64,000 nucleotides of DNA from Pelobates cultripes (Eukaryota; Chordata; Amphibia; Anura; Pelobatidae). The notes under the pieces were generated by a model. That model made no database searches, was not told the DNA's origin, and saw only the letters and a program-made list of their open reading frames with translations. The position numbers were made by a program, and so were the translations under genes. Position 1 is the stretch's first letter. Each line of letters starts with the position of its first letter. Below, in pieces: positions 12,119 to 25,239 of the stretch. The stretch is from the NCBI GenBank assembly GCA_933207985.1, contig OW240921.1, positions 104,226,958 to 104,290,957 on the forward strand, written 5' to 3'.

Positions 12119-12695
12119 TCATGATATTTGATAGCTGTTTTATTCATATCTGTGTGAGGTACAAGTGTTGTAAGATGCGTGCACTGTAGAAGAAGACACT
12201 TGCAGTATACAAGTTTAATAAGTTTCACTGGAGTCTTCAACCATGCTAATGTCAACATCTACAGTTGGCTGCATTTGATAATGTAAAATGTCTGACACAA
12301 TAAGTTACTTTAGAGTATCTTTTGTATCGCTAAGTCACTGCAAGATATCTGAAAAGCCCTGAGAAACATTGGGGTCCATCCAATTTCAAAATGCCATTGT
12401 GCAACTCAGACTGTGTTATCTTACTATGAACTATCAAGGCCATCTGCCTCATGGGGACAGTTTCTGATTTGCCTAATATCTCATTTAAGAGCTAATAATA
12501 TGGCGTATAAAGAAACATCTTTATTGCCAGCAACATGCAAGGATATTTCCAAGCAATTATGTAAATTTACAATTCAGGATTTGAAAGCGACTCTCACCTA
12601 GAGTGCAAATATATACTTGTCAAAATTAGGTTCTGCAATGTAGTTGTTTTTCTCAATGCAATGAAATACTTAGTATAATAAAGTGTAATATATAA

Positions 12696-12699
<4 letters not shown>
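12119..12699. other. DNA without recognisable features
   Basis: Nothing is recognised. Confidence 0.45.
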
Positions 12700-12755
<56 letters not shown>

Positions 12756-12770
12756 TTATTTATTTATTTT
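12700..12770. repeat. (TA)n array bordered by TTTA repeats
   Basis: About 50 bp of TA followed by a TTTA run. With the aaataaata on the left it is roughly palindromic. Confidence 0.95.
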
Positions 12771-13824
12771 ATATATAGATAATATCTAAAAAAAGTTAAT
12801 GTGTTTAACCCAAAAGATTGAAAAAGCCCCAAAGTGGTGAACATTTTCAGCAGGTGATTTAAAAAATAATTTTCCCCTTCTAACAATTTATGTAGAGCTT
12901 GTGTGTTTGAACAAGTAGGCACTCAAGACCTAAGGCTGATGGATAAAATGCTACTTTAGATAAAAGGGAGACGCCTTCACGTTAAAGTAGAAAGGGGTAA
13001 CCTGGTTAAGGCATACATAATGTTATCATGTAGAATGCATAATTAAAATAAACAAAAGAAAGCAAAATAGAAAGAAACAAAAAAATATTTGGCAGATTGC
13101 ATTGACCAGTACTTTCATTGCACTATATTCCTAAGAAATATTATCAAGGCATTAAAGTAGATTTAAGAGAGAAATATGACAATTTAAAGTGATTCTCTTA
13201 GTTAACAGCAATTAAATAATGCTAATATCCAGATAACGATGTAGGCAAATGACATGAATGATATATTGAATGGAAGAAAATCATGCTATAACGTGATTTT
13301 TTTTTAATGGAATTACTGGAGTAATGCCTCATCTTTTCTATATTCAACCAGATCAGCTGTTGTGGGTTAGTAAAAGTTCAGCACACGAGAGGGTACAGGT
13401 CATATGATGTCTAGGGATGGCCTAGTTTACTCATACCCAGAAGGTAGACATTAGAATTGAGGAATGTGCCATAAAACATTGGTGTTAAGTCGTTGCAGAT
13501 TGAGCACACAGTTCAAAATGTACAGCAGGCAGGTCAACATCAGGTGAAGATGTAGACATTACGATAGAGGGAGATTGCATTGTAAAACATCAATAAATGT
13601 ATAAGGACAGCATTAACTGTTTCAATGACAGCTGGCTTTGCAACGAACATCATGTAGCAGGGGTTGATATTTATAGATGTCGTAAGAGCAAAAGGATGGA
13701 TAAGGATCCCAAATGTAGATTTTCTTTAAGAAGATTGTTGCTTGAGACAAAATATAGGAAGCAACAATATAAAAATACATTATATTATTTGTACATGCTC
13801 AGACTATGAGGCATGTTCGTTCTA
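12771..13824. other. AT-rich DNA without recognisable features
   Basis: Nothing is recognised; the 13597-13809 frame has no family motif. Confidence 0.45.
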
Positions 13825-14221
13825 TTAAAGGGTTTCTCCAAGCATAACAGCCTCTACAGCCCGCTGTTTTGGTTATGAGGTGATACCATGTCTGGTGATA
13901 CTAATCCAGCTTCTGCAGAAGCCACTGAAGTTGGATGCTGATCCTGTTACCATTAATTGGCGAGTGTCAGTTAATCACTAACAAATTACATTATGTGCAT
14001 AGGAATATGCACACAATTGATATTAGCCAACCCGGAACAATGATGGGGCATCATTGTTGTTGCTCCAGTGATGCTGCCGTTGGTGGAGTTACACTTCTGG
14101 CAGCAAATAGGTAAAAGAAAATGTGTAGGATTTCATTGCAAAATGCTACAGGTACAGACTCCAAACATCATGATCATTTTAAATTACTATAGTGGTCCTG
14201 GTGTTTGGAATAACCTTTTAA
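13825..14221 (+). mobile_element. T2-like MITE with intact TTAA ends
   Basis: It is bounded by TTAA at 13825-13828 and 14218-14221. The left end is TTAAAGGGTTTCTCC and the right end in reverse is TTAAAAGGTTATTCC, consistent with TTAA-targeting T2/Kolobok-like elements. It has no coding capacity. Confidence 0.75.
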
Positions 14222-14289
14222 GCAAAAGAAAGAAAAACTAAAAAGAAAAACAAGAAACAAAATAGGTGATGCGACAGTGCAAGAAAACT

Positions 14290-14745
14290 GAAAATCATAC
14301 ATTAAACTTTATATCAGTAGTTTATAAACTTGTGTTCGGTGTAAATTTTCTTTTTACTTATTTACTTTGCCCCAAATCAACAAAACAAAAACATTTTGCG
14401 TCAGACAAATTTTGAACAGATGGTAGTTCATTTCAGCCAAATTTCGTTAAAAATATATAGATTTTCCTTACTCTATTGGTCACTTATAACTTATTCTGTG
14501 AATAAAATCAATATTTAGTGGCTGTCCCCTAGTTATTAATATTTTTTTTGGTGCCATAAATGGAATTGAGAATCAAATTCAAAAGGAACATGCTTGGCCA
14601 TTGTCCATTGTGCATTTTGTTTGGTTTGTGATTTGTCTACATTTCTGCCTTAAATTAGAGAATTCAAACAATCTCTGGATTAGCCCAAATTCAGACAAAT
14701 TGCATTTCATAACAAAACGAAAGTCTAGTAGTTTACAAACTGTAG
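14290..14745. repeat. AT-rich foldback-family member
   Basis: It contains the family core (ttctgtgaataaaatcaa, then atttagtggctgt) in reverse orientation relative to 25262-25295. It has an 'aagtctag' end at about 14726, like the copies near 25720, 30445 and 60730. Confidence 0.5.
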
Positions 14746-14889
14746 TGACAGAACATTAAAAATTTCACAGTCCGTATTATTTGGAGTGGTGCACAGTGGT
14801 TGAAATGGTTTTAGGGGCAAACATGACAACAACTTACAAAAGGTATGGTGCCTTTAACACCTTGTTCCTTCCTACCCTCCTCCAATTGA

Positions 14890-15264
14890 CTTAAGAGGAC
14901 TTTATAGCCACCTAGATGACTGCCGTTTTAGAGAAAAAGTATTACCTTGCAGGACTAAGACTGCTTCTAGTGGCTGTCAATTAAGAGAGTAGAGGCACTT
15001 CCTGAATGTCAATGGACTCCAGGTTGACTAACTGATGCTTGATGTCTGCATGAGGACATCCAATGTTGTATTGCTTGCTGTGCATGTGCATAAGCCCCCT
15101 TTGACCCAGTTTTGAAGGACATTGGTGCTGGAATTGGGTGATTAAATAAAGGGGTTTTTAACTGTGCTGCAAGGAGGGGCAACGAGGGGGGTGGGGAGGA
15201 CAGAGGACTCTATAGTGTTTGGAATGCAACTTTGTATTCCTAACACTATAGAATCTCTGTAAAG
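14890..15264 (+). mobile_element. T2-like MITE, diverged
   Basis: The interior resembles 21850-22160 (catgaggac, ggggttttaactg-like) and it ends with the hairpin ctatagtgtttggaatg / ctaacactatagaat. The termini are eroded. Confidence 0.55.
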
Positions 15265-15578
15265 GTCATCTCCTGTGTGCCTTTTATATACAGCTACAAC
15301 TTTGATGGGAATCTCTTCCCTCCCCCTGCCATGTCCACTGCCACGTCCCAATATGATTGGGGATTGCATCCTATAGCCAAGTTCACACAACTGTGAAGTA
15401 GACTGTCAATAGCATGCATTGTTTAATGGAATGGGATGCATTAAAAGGAAGGTGGTCCAATGTTAACATATTAACTGGGTATTTTGGAGAAACTAAATTG
15501 GAATTGCAATTGAAAAACACATGCAAGCTTCTCTAACATTGCTATTTCGCTAGATCAGGGCTGTCCAACCTGCGGCCC
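15265..15578. other. DNA without recognisable features
   Basis: Nothing is recognised before the hairpin at 15579. Confidence 0.4.
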
Positions 15579-15667
15579 CCAGATGTTGCTGAACTACAAC
15601 TCCCATGATTCTTTAAATTAAAAAGATAGCCAGGGAATCATGGGAGTTGTAGTTCAGCAACATCTGG
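15556..15667. mobile_element. hAT-like hairpin MITE
   Basis: It begins cagggctgtccaacc. Positions 15579-15611 and 15635-15667 are perfect 33-bp inverted repeats with a 23-nt AT-rich loop. 'Actacaactcccatgatt' stems of this type are widespread in tetrapod non-autonomous hAT elements (class by recall). Confidence 0.6.
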
Positions 15668-16699
15668 TATTTCTAGCAGCACTAACCTGAAATGAAGCCT
15701 TAAGCGGGGTCCTGGAAAGCCCTTGATCAGATTTTACTGAACCTTGCATTGATAGCCCTGGGCCCCCTTTAATATTGAGAGAGAAATGGTCCCTTCAATT
15801 AGATCATATTTGACAGCGCCACGTTAGTGCTCCAATTATGATGTAATTTATACAGAACTGTTTAGAAGTGTTGCTGTAAGAGCAGAGATGTTATGCAGTT
15901 GGTACAGGTTTACTGCTGCAAAATGCTGTGAGTGCAGGGTTAATACAGCATGGTGTAAGATTAATATCACAAGTCTGAAGCTGACAAAATACAGATTTGT
16001 ATAATACTCTGAATTCATTCAAAGATCTGGTGTCATAATGTGATTTATAGAAAATTCTAGGGACATAGAATCTCATTAGGGGGAGCAGTTTTTGTAAATA
16101 TATATGGGATGGGCATAAGCTGAAGCCCCTGATCTGGTAAACTACTTAGCAATCCATACAATAAATTAGGGAAAACCAGTATTAGATAGCTACACGTAAT
16201 AATCTGCTAGATAGGAGTTTATGTACCTGATATGTACTGTTTTCAGCAACTTTCAGCTATATATTAAGAAAGTAGATCATGTACCAAGAAGGTAGGTTTA
16301 AACAGGTCAGGCATTACATTTAAAGTTCACTGGGCACAGATATTTCATATTTATTTGTACTTATGTGGGGGAGGGGGTGGCCGAAGCGAACACCCTAGTG
16401 AGACAGCTGCACTTGCCGCTACTCGGCATTGAAATACTTCACTAAACGATTTATTGGCAGAAATAGCTCTCCCACAATGCTGGTTTGGGATCCCATCATT
16501 TAACCTACATATTGGGAGAAGTACAAGAAATACTATGCTGATCCAGGCTCCAGGTCACATGATATTGGGACTTTTATGAGACAGGTTTCTAGGCTTGTGA
16601 ATGTGAAGATTTCTCCAATGGAGGCCTGTTCTTCAGTTTCCCCAGCTGAGAACAGCCTAATTTCTACATACACACTTTTTCCCAGGCACCTGCAGTCAC
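15668..16699. other. Unique DNA, possibly L1 5' region at its right end
   Basis: Nothing definite is seen. The stretch 16370-16699 directly precedes the L1 ORF1 relic and may be its 5' part; no motif confirms this. Confidence 0.35.
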
Positions 16700-17178
16700 A
16701 CAGGGGACTTTAACACTAGAGGAAACTGCCCCTTCAACTAAAGCTGAAATAAAGGCTTTGCTGCATGAAATAAGGGCTATCATTCAAAAGGGACATGATT
16801 GTGTTTCAGGAGGAGGAGGCTATGCTCACTAGCCATTATAATTGCTGTGAAGGAAGACCTGGGAGTGGTGAACATGGTGGCCCAGATAGCTCCTGGTATA
16901 GCCCTAGGTTCCTTACAAAAATGCTGTGATGACCTGAAGTACTGCATGGCTAACATGGAGGACAGAGCCAAGGCCAGGATGGTATGGCTCAGAGGGGGTT
17001 CTGAGGCCATTGCTAATAAGGAATTACAACATTATGTGCAATGGCTCATCTTTATTCTATTATCACCAAAGCAGGCTAAATAAACCTTACTTGGCCACTG
17101 TTTTCACTTTCCCAAGGCAATGAAAGCACCACAGGAGACAATAAGAGACATCCTAATCCACTTATTGGAACTCTAATA
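16700..17178 (+). pseudogene. L1-type LINE ORF1 relic
   Basis: ORF1 of L1-type LINEs encodes an RNA-binding chaperone of the retrotransposition particle. Here one frame gives an N-terminal stretch from about 16728 (STKAEIKALLHEIRAIIQ). After a frame change near 16800 the next frame gives ANMEDRAKARMVWLRG, which resembles the conserved 'LE.R.RRNNIRIRG' centre of ORF1. A TAA at 17081-17083 interrupts it, and the same frame then continues with MKAPQETIRDILIHL, resembling the C-terminal 'P..IRDVIVRL' motif. No endonuclease/reverse-transcriptase ORF follows. It is broken by at least one frameshift and one stop. Family recognition is by motif only. Confidence 0.55.
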
Positions 17179-18080
17179 GAGACCATTTTGGGGGCAGCTA
17201 GGGGTCACCACATGTGACCTTTGAAGGTTGTCAACTAATTTATTTAGGTACACCATTGTGGGGGCAGTCAGTACAACAAATTATGCAATTGGTTAGAGAA
17301 AACATGTTTACGTATTGTGGGGCCCACACAGGCTCCATGTGGAAAAAAAGCAGCAAGATCTATCTATAATTGTTCGAATACATATTAATGAGAGGACCCT
17401 AAAATCTTTTGCTTGATTAGTGCCCTGAAGAATGGTGGTTAATACACCTTGTTAATCGTAATGATCGATTGCACCGGATAACATATCGGAGCAAAATATG
17501 TCAAAATATACAAATATTTTGTTAATCAATCTGTCACAGTCTCCCCTGAAAGCTTTAAAACTAACCCCTGAAGATTTTAACAATACCTAGAATCTGCTCT
17601 TTTTGTTTGTTTCAGCATACAAATTTTTTCTCTTAAGTGCCCCCATACATTATATATATATTTATATTTTTTTTAAGGACAGAAAGGGCTTTCATTTAAA
17701 TTTTTAGATGTTTACCTAACTATATTACATGTGAATAAAATGTGTCTTTGTGTCTTTCTTCTCACTGCCAGATATTTCTACCTCATACCTACCAAAGGAC
17801 AGAGAATTACATGACATAGAAGAAGCTAATCGTATGGGTTTTAATGACAATATATCATTTCACATGTTGATGTGTTTAGACGATATAGACTACATATCTA
17901 TATATAGTTCAAAGTATAGTATACAGCAAACATAAACTCCAAGGAATCCATGTTTAAAATGGAATAATGAGGCAATAATTTGATTATTTTGTTGAACTAA
18001 TTTGCATATGCCCACCCAGAATCCCTTGCAGTAGTATCATAACTGCAAATTTGAGATTTCTGTGGGAAAAGCAAATCTAA
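17179..18080. other. Unique DNA left of the duplicated block
   Basis: Nothing is recognised. It ends with gcaaatctaa immediately before the duplicated block starts. Confidence 0.45.
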
Positions 18081-18081
18081 T

Positions 18082-21000
18082 GTCTTGACTGGCGTGCAGA
18101 TCTTTGTTTAACAATGTATTGACTATCCACTGACTTCAGTTAGATTCACAATTTTTCCCCACCCTAACTCTGTTGGTTTGTAGACCAAAGTAGAAAGATA
18201 TAAGCTATAAGGATGTATATAAAGAGAGAGATATGTAATGGGTATCTTCCTCAAAGATGAACAAATAATTAATTTTAATAACATGTAACTTAATAACTCC
18301 TAACTGAAGTAAGTTGTAGAATAAAGAAACAAACCATGTTTTTAAAGACACTAGTGAAAAAAATAGAATCTACAAGGAAGGGGCAAAAAATATTATTAAT
18401 TAGAATATAAATAAAACATTTTAATAAAAAATAAAATAAATGAAGATAAATAAATGAACAAATAATAAATATATAACTAAATTAAAAAAATAATACTAAC
18501 AACCAAAAAATGGATTTTATTTTTTTTTTTACCTTTTATTTTGTATAAAGATTTTCAGCTCTTGATTATTTTATCATTGTTTTTGGTTATGCCTAATATG
18601 CGAAGAACATTATAAAGAGTACATAAGAGACAGGTTATTATCTCACTCAGGGTAAAAGTATCCACATTACAAATCCGAAAAACAGGACAATATCTGCTTA
18701 GAAAAGTCACATAAGGATACAACACACAGCCTTAAAGTTGATATTAACCAGAAAGTTTGTTAATTATGGAATTTATAGATTTTTTTTCAGGGTGCTTCAA
18801 TGTTTCCAATGTGCACAATGGTGTTAATAGTGAAAGAATGTTCTAGTTTAATATAGCATTGTACATTCTGTGTCACTTCCATCTCTTTCTCTTTATGATT
18901 CCTGGCATAGAACTCAGTTAAACTATTTATGCAATCTCTCTTTTCATACATCTTTTTCAGAGGACATGATATGTAATCCGCATACCATGGATGCTTCAAG
19001 GTCCATTCACACAATCGCCTGTAAATCGATGAATAATATAGATGTTGGGATAAACAAGTCCATATGCTTTGTCAGTATGATCATGTCAAGTGTCCTAGCA
19101 ATATAGACTTGTGTTATATCGATGATTCATAAAACAAACAAAACAGATAACGGACAACCCATTTCGATTGTTTCCTGATTTGATGTTCCATCTACGTCAT
19201 CAAAAATAAGATTATTAATGGAAGAATTATGGTACCTTATTATGGTAAGGGTACAGTCACTAAATGATGATTTTACTCATAGATCAAGAGAGAAGTTTAC
19301 AACAGAAATGAAAGGAAGAGCAGTATTTTTTTTTAATTTATATAGTATGTATTTAGTAAATATATAATATATAAATCAGGTTGGGGTTCAGCATTTCCAT
19401 TCTCCACTCGCATGTGGCAATTGCAAGTTTAGCCCTGGCAAGTAGAATTTAAAACCTGTCTTTTAAGGCCTGGCTAGTAGAATAGGGCTTTTTTAGGACT
19501 TTTTAAGATTTTTTTTTTATTATTTATTGGTCCTCCCTTTTTTCCTCTATTGACTACGTCTTCTCACTTGATCAATGAACTAAGTGTAGTATAAATATAA
19601 TTGAATGAATATGCTTGCCCGTTACATGTTGTCTCGTGATTCAGATACATTTTGGCTCAGAGTTTGAAAATTCAGCTGATTGTTTTACTCCAAGTCTGGT
19701 GCAGTACCTAACAGTGCCACTACCTGCATGTAGTGCTATTGCAGGCTGTTTCAACCAGACTAAGATCTGACCTTACTTTGCAATTATCTTCTACCTATTT
19801 GTGGCTTACCCCTTCTTGTTTGCCAGTGCATTAATAATAAGAATGTTGTTGTTGGTATGGTCCTTTTGTCCTATATAACAGTCTGTATCTCTGAGCATGC
19901 TGCTTCCCTGCGTTCTGGAGATAGCTGCCTTCGTGGTTTCCCTGTATCCAGGGGGCACTCTTTTCTTACATTGAGTTATCTGTGCTGGTATTTGATTCTG
20001 TTGTGTTCCTTGTAAATAACAGTATCTTACATTAAATTACATTGAACAGGCTCTTACATTGAATTATCTGTACTTGTATTTGATTCCATTTTCCTTGTAA
20101 ATAACAATACACTTGTTTTGCCTTGATTACTATGTTTGCTAGTTTCTTTGCATTCTGGGTTCCAACCTATAGAAGTTACCGCTGTGGTCAACACCCATTC
20201 CTGACCAGACTCGTGACAGTCTGATCAGTCCGAAACGAATTTCTGAAGCTAGGCGATAAATGTTTCTGCTTTGTCTGTTAATGCTACTGAGACTATGAGA
20301 TAACTCTCACTCGTAATTCTGGTATTCCAAACTGTAAAATTGTGATAGAGCACCCACCCATCTTTAAATCTGGTATCGGCTATTTGAAACATTGTACTTA
20401 GCGCATTTTTCTTTGTAAATGCAATCACTGTTTGATCTGACCATCACAGTTAACTATTTCAACATATTCTGTCCAGCATTCTCCAGGAAGTGATAATAAT
20501 CAATTTACATCTATATTACAACATGATCTAACTGGTGGTTTTTCTTTTCGACTGTCTTTAATGCTGGTTCTATAACCTCTCCATGTCGATATTTTTTGCT
20601 GACAAAGAATATTTCCCATTGCTTATCTATCTGATCATGCAATAAAGAAAGTCCAGTAATGACAAAAAGTATGTTTTTGGAGTTCCTTGCTTACTACAGT
20701 GTTAATCCTTATTTCTATTTTTTTTTCAGATGGTCTCCTTCCATCGTTGTATAATTTTAGGAATTTTAGGATTTTCATTTTGTCCTGGCATTAATGCATC
20801 ATTAAAGCTTCCGATGTGAATTAATTGATGTACCTTTGTAGCTCTAACCTGAATAGTTATTTATGTATGTTGAAAATGAATGGATTGGAATAATTAGGGA
20901 TACATTCCTTAAAATGCCAGCATTGAAAGAATGCTTTAAAAAATCAAGTGTCAAACATGCAAAATAATATACATCCTTCTTTTGAATTTTTTACTTGAAT

Positions 21001-21573
21001 AAAACAGAAATTATTATAATTGAAGCTTTGAAGCTTGGTCTGTGCTTTCCATAGCTAGATAAATTAAATGGCATTACCAGTCTGTAAAGTAAAAGCATTT
21101 TAAATTAAAAAAAACAAATAGCTGTGGAAATGTGGCGGCCTTTGAAGTGGGTAAGCATCCTTTGCTTCCCTTTATTATTCTTACGGTCACTCTGTGAAGA
21201 TTAAATATGTAAAGCAAATATTGAAAGTCAAACTTTCTGAAAGAGAAAATTCTAAACAGCAATTTAAAAAAAAATTTAAAATTAAACTTTAAACTTACCT
21301 TAATTTGAAATGTCAAGCTGGGACACAGCAATGGGGGAAAGCACCAAGATGGAGGATGCTTCGTGCCTAAATGACAGTTCTTCAGAGACCTTAGTGGTCT
21401 TTTGCAGAAACAAAACCTGCTATTACCCCTCAGCATTGTGTTCTTCCAAGGAATTATTTTATTGCTCATAGTTTGGCAATTTAGTGTTCTGGCTGAGAAA
21501 AATACTACTAACTTTAGCATTAAATTTAAATCACATATCTTGCGTAGTTTCCAACAATATTAATTATGAATCC
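18082..21573. other. Copy 1, AT-rich part without genes
   Basis: No coding sequence is recognised. At 19240-19590 there is a diverged member of the foldback family (actcatagatcaag and, downstream, cttgatcaatgaac). The 148-aa frame at 21074-21520 has no motifs. The same holds for 36522-40014 in copy 2. Confidence 0.5.
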
Positions 21574-22530
21574 AAGAGTTCACCAAAACAATTTTAGGTT
21601 AATGAAACAGCTTTGGTGTGTAGATCATGCCTCTGAAGTCAAAGCTCAATTCTCTGCCATTTAGAAGTTAAAGGGACACTGTAGGCACCCAGACCACTCC
21701 AGCTTATTGAAGTCATCTGGGTGCAATGTTTCATGTCCCTTAACCCTGCAACAGTAATTATTGCAGTTATTGAGAAACTGCAATAATTACTATCCAGGGT
21801 TAACTCCACCTCTACTAGAGGGCTTCCTGGTTTGAAACAGACCTTTGGTTCATTATCTGACGCTGGACGTCCTCATGAGGATCTCAGGCATCAAATGTTT
21901 TCCCATAGGAAAGCACTAAATAATGCTTTCCTATGGGGAAATCCACATGCGCATTTGGTCTCCCACGTTGGCTGACATTGGTGGGGGAGGAGCGTGGGCA
22001 GAGTCTGACCCTTTGACGCTGGATTCAGGTAACTGACTGAAGGGGTTTTAACTCCTTCAGCACCGTAGGATGGAGGGAGCAAGGGAGGGGGGGGGGGCAC
22101 TGTAGGAGTCTATAGTGCCAGGGAAATGGTTTTGTTTTCCTGGCACTATAGAATTCCTTTAATTTAATTTTGTTTCTCTTTATGCAGTCTGCATAAAAAC
22201 AAAATAGTTTCATTTTCAATCACATGTAACTTACTTTAAAAATTGTTATCTCCTGCTCTGTAAATTGAACTTTAATCACATACAGGAGGCTCGTGTAAGG
22301 TCTAGCAAGTTATTAACAGAGCTGGAGATGATAAATTCATAATTTTAATAGTGTAAACATTAGATGACTCCTTACAGGAAGTGTTTAGGAACATTGTGCA
22401 GAGGTGTGACTAGGGTTGCCTGATTTAATGCGTAAATGTCAGAGAATTGAGCAGTGAGACTACAGGGGCATGATTTACACACCAAAACTGCTTAGTTAAA
22501 CTGAAGCTGTTTTGGTTACTATAGTGTCCC
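21574..22530. mobile_element. MITE split by a second MITE, copy 1
   Basis: The outer element's two ends are related. The right end read in reverse has taaccaaaacagcttcagtt, then gttttggtgtgtaaatcatg. The left has caccaaaacaattttaggtt, then ctttggtgtgtagatcatg. Related sequences lie at 63580-63680 and 57670-57975. It is interrupted by the T2-like MITE at 21668-22162. Confidence 0.6.
21668..22162 (+). mobile_element. T2-like MITE, inner, copy 1
   Basis: It is bounded by TTAA (21668-21671 and 22159-22162). The left end is TTAAAGGGACACTGTAG and the right end in reverse is TTAAAGGAATTCTATAG. Near the right end is a stem of ctatagtgccagg and cctggcactatag. It contains a run of about 12-13 G near 22088-22098. 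Confidence 0.8.
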
Positions 22531-23702
22531 TATATGCGTTACAAAGACACGTGTATTAAATGACCACTTCTGATTGGGAATGAATACCCATTTTTATTGT
22601 ATATTGTACACTACATCTGTATTTCATAAAAACAAACATGAACAAAATGCATTTGTATATTCATGAGATTGTATCCTGCCTACAAACTAATTTCAGATTT
22701 ATATTTTTGATTCCATCATTTTGACACCACCGACATTTAAATCATATGCAAGTTGTGCTTTTGGCATGGCTTATTTAATTCCAAGTTTTTTTATTATTAT
22801 TTCTTTGTGATATAAGCAGAGACTCTGTGTCTAATAGACTTACACACTGCAAGATAATTCATGTTGGGTGAGCCCTTTTGTTGGAAATAAAAATTTCGGC
22901 CATACGGCGGTTCAGCTCATCCGAATTTTGCTACTTCTAAAAGTTGTAATGACAGTTTTTCAAATAATTATTCCCATTCTAGGGGACTTTCATAGCACTG
23001 CTACACTAACACAAACATCAGTTGAATTCTCTGAATAGCAATTCCTCCATTTAAGCCTATGGGGAAATAGCTCTGCAGTAAGCAGACTAAATCCTGCTAG
23101 AGAACTCATCCCCTAGTATTCCGCATAACCTGCAGTCGAAATAATGAAAGTTCTTGCATAATGTCTGTTTATGTGCACAGTACTCTTTTTTTTTAGATGT
23201 ATTTTAAAAATCACAGGTCAGAAGACCTTTTCAGAACTACTTGCTTGCTCTCTTTTCAGAAGAACTTTTTGCTAAACTGTTGGATGAAACGTTCCCCTGT
23301 TCACTATAACTTTCTTAGCGGGATTGTGAGTTGTTCTTGATTAGAAGCAAAATTCCATAGGAGCCCTGCTAAGATTCTGGCATATTTACGTTGATTTTGT
23401 ATTTTATTTACTGAACATGCATAACTATTTCAGACTGCTTTCTATAACTGGAATGTGATAAAACCATATCCCAACGAGATTTTACGGTTTTCAGATGTGA
23501 TATGTCAACTTTCTCGAATACATCCAGTTGATAAAAAAGAAAGACTTGAAATTTACAGAAATTACACAATAAAAGTATTTGCAAATAGCATGCAGTAGCT
23601 TCTCAAATGTGAACATTTGCATCACAACACTTGAGTGTTTTAATCTACCTTTAGTGTTACACCTTCTTGTCTCCACATTAACGCTATAACAATACGCAGC
23701 TG

Positions 23703-25030
23703 AACTTTATTATTATTATTATTATTATTATTACTGGTATTTATATAGTGCCAGCATATTCCATAGCGCTTTACAATATTATCAGAGGGGAAGATTTAAT
23801 AATAAATGAGACAATTACACAAACTTACAGGAACAATAGGTTGAAGAAGGCCCTGCTCAAACAAGCTTACAGTCTATTGGAGGTGGGGCGTAAAACACAA
23901 CAGGACAGGAGGTAGCAATCATACAAGGTGGAGTGAAGCAGAGCTGGAGGAGAGAATAGAGTGCTGCCCTTTAGGAGAGAGCAAGGGACAGGTATGTGAG
24001 GTAATGGTTACTCTGGGAGGCTGTAAGCTTTCATAAACAGATGAATATTGAGGCACTTTTTAAATGATTAAAAACAAGGTGAGGGCCTGATGGTTGTAGG
24101 CAGGCTATTCCAAAGGAAAGGAGCAACCCGTGAGAAGTCCTGCAAGCGTGATTTGGCCATATGGGTGCGAGCAGCAGACAGGAGAAGGTCATGTGCAGAC
24201 CAGAGAGACCAAGGAGGGGCATACCTATGGACCAGTGAAGAGATATAGGAGGGCTAGAAATGGTCAGTGCTTTATAAGTGTGATTAGTACCTTGATTGAC
24301 TCCTCTAGGATACAGAAAGCCAATATAAGGACTGACAGAGGGGAGAGGTGTGAGAAGAGCGACAGCAGAGAAAAATCAGTTTATCTGCAGCATTTATTAG
24401 AGGTGGAATTTACAGGATTTGGTAACAGAATGGATGTGAGGCTCAATGGTGAGGCCAGAATCAAATATAATGCCAAGGCAGTGCTTGCAAGGATGGGCTG
24501 ATGTGGGTACCACCAACTTGAAGGGAGAGCAGGAGAGGAGTATCATTACTGGTAGGAGGAAAGACAAGAAGTTCAGTTTTAGAGAGATTGCGTTTCAAAA
24601 AGCGGAAAAACATCCAATCAGAGATGGAATAAAGGCAAGCAGTGACATATTGCAGAACAGCAGGAAAGAGGTCTGGGGAGGATAGGCATATCTGGGTGTC
24701 ATCAGAGTACAAGTGGTATTGGAATCCAAATGGGGTAATAAGTTTGCCAAGAGCAACAGTGTAACGAGATAATAGAAGGGGACCAAGGGAGGACAGAGCC
24801 TTGGGGGACTCCAACAGAGACAGGACAGAGGGAGGAGGTATCATTAGAAAATGAGACACTGAATGACTGTTGGGAGAGACAGGAGGAAAACCAAGAGAGG
24901 ACAGTGTCACAGAGACCGAGTGATGGAAGAGTTTGGAGAAGGAGAACATGGTCAACAGTGTCAAAGGCAGCAGAAAGGTCAAGAAGAATTAGCATGGGGA
25001 TTGTCAATAGATCAATGGTAGACACCATTT
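23703..25030 (-). mobile_element. 5'-truncated L2 LINE, copy 1
   Basis: The 3' end is on the left: a (TTA)n tract at 23708-23735 is followed by the L2-type tail (tatagtgccagcatattcca, then gcgctttaca in plus orientation). Reverse transcriptase remnants fill 24461-25028. The 5' part of ORF2 and all of ORF1 are missing, as is usual for LINE copies. Confidence 0.8.
24461..25028 (-). pseudogene. L2-clade reverse transcriptase fragment, copy 1
   Basis: L2 ORF2 encodes endonuclease and reverse transcriptase; only the central RT remains. The upstream frame (25028 down to about 24780) shows [28 protein letters not shown] and GVPQGSVL. These are RT motifs around the first catalytic Asp and the palm. 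A frame change near 24785 shifts to a second frame, whose [10 protein letters not shown] is the catalytic box and whose ISDWM...LSKTELL is the following thumb-proximal motif. The usual aromatic-A-D-D box has Ser in place of Ala. The fragment is 5'-truncated and frameshifted, so inactive. Its minus-strand position within the L2 copy fits the tail at 23703. Confidence 0.8.
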
Positions 25031-25239
25031 AAGACTTGAGGTTTTGTCATATCCTGTTAGACACTAGTCTTAGAGATTAATTTCATTATGAACTGAAATT
25101 TGTCCAAATTTTGGACTAATTAAGTGATCGGATGAAGTCCCAATCTCTGAGCTAAAATATATCTGATTTATGAACTAAACAAATCACTAAATGAATGAGC
25201 ATATTCTCATTGATCAATACTTCTCACTATGGCACCAAA

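Noticed and set aside
21074..21520. 148-aa minus-strand ORF conserved in both copies
   Set aside because: Conservation only reflects the near-identical duplicate; the sequence has no recognisable domain and the copies show no coding-type substitution pattern.
24130..24685. 123-aa and 79-aa plus-strand ORFs over the L2 copy
   Set aside because: Antisense shadows of the L2 3' UTR and reverse transcriptase.
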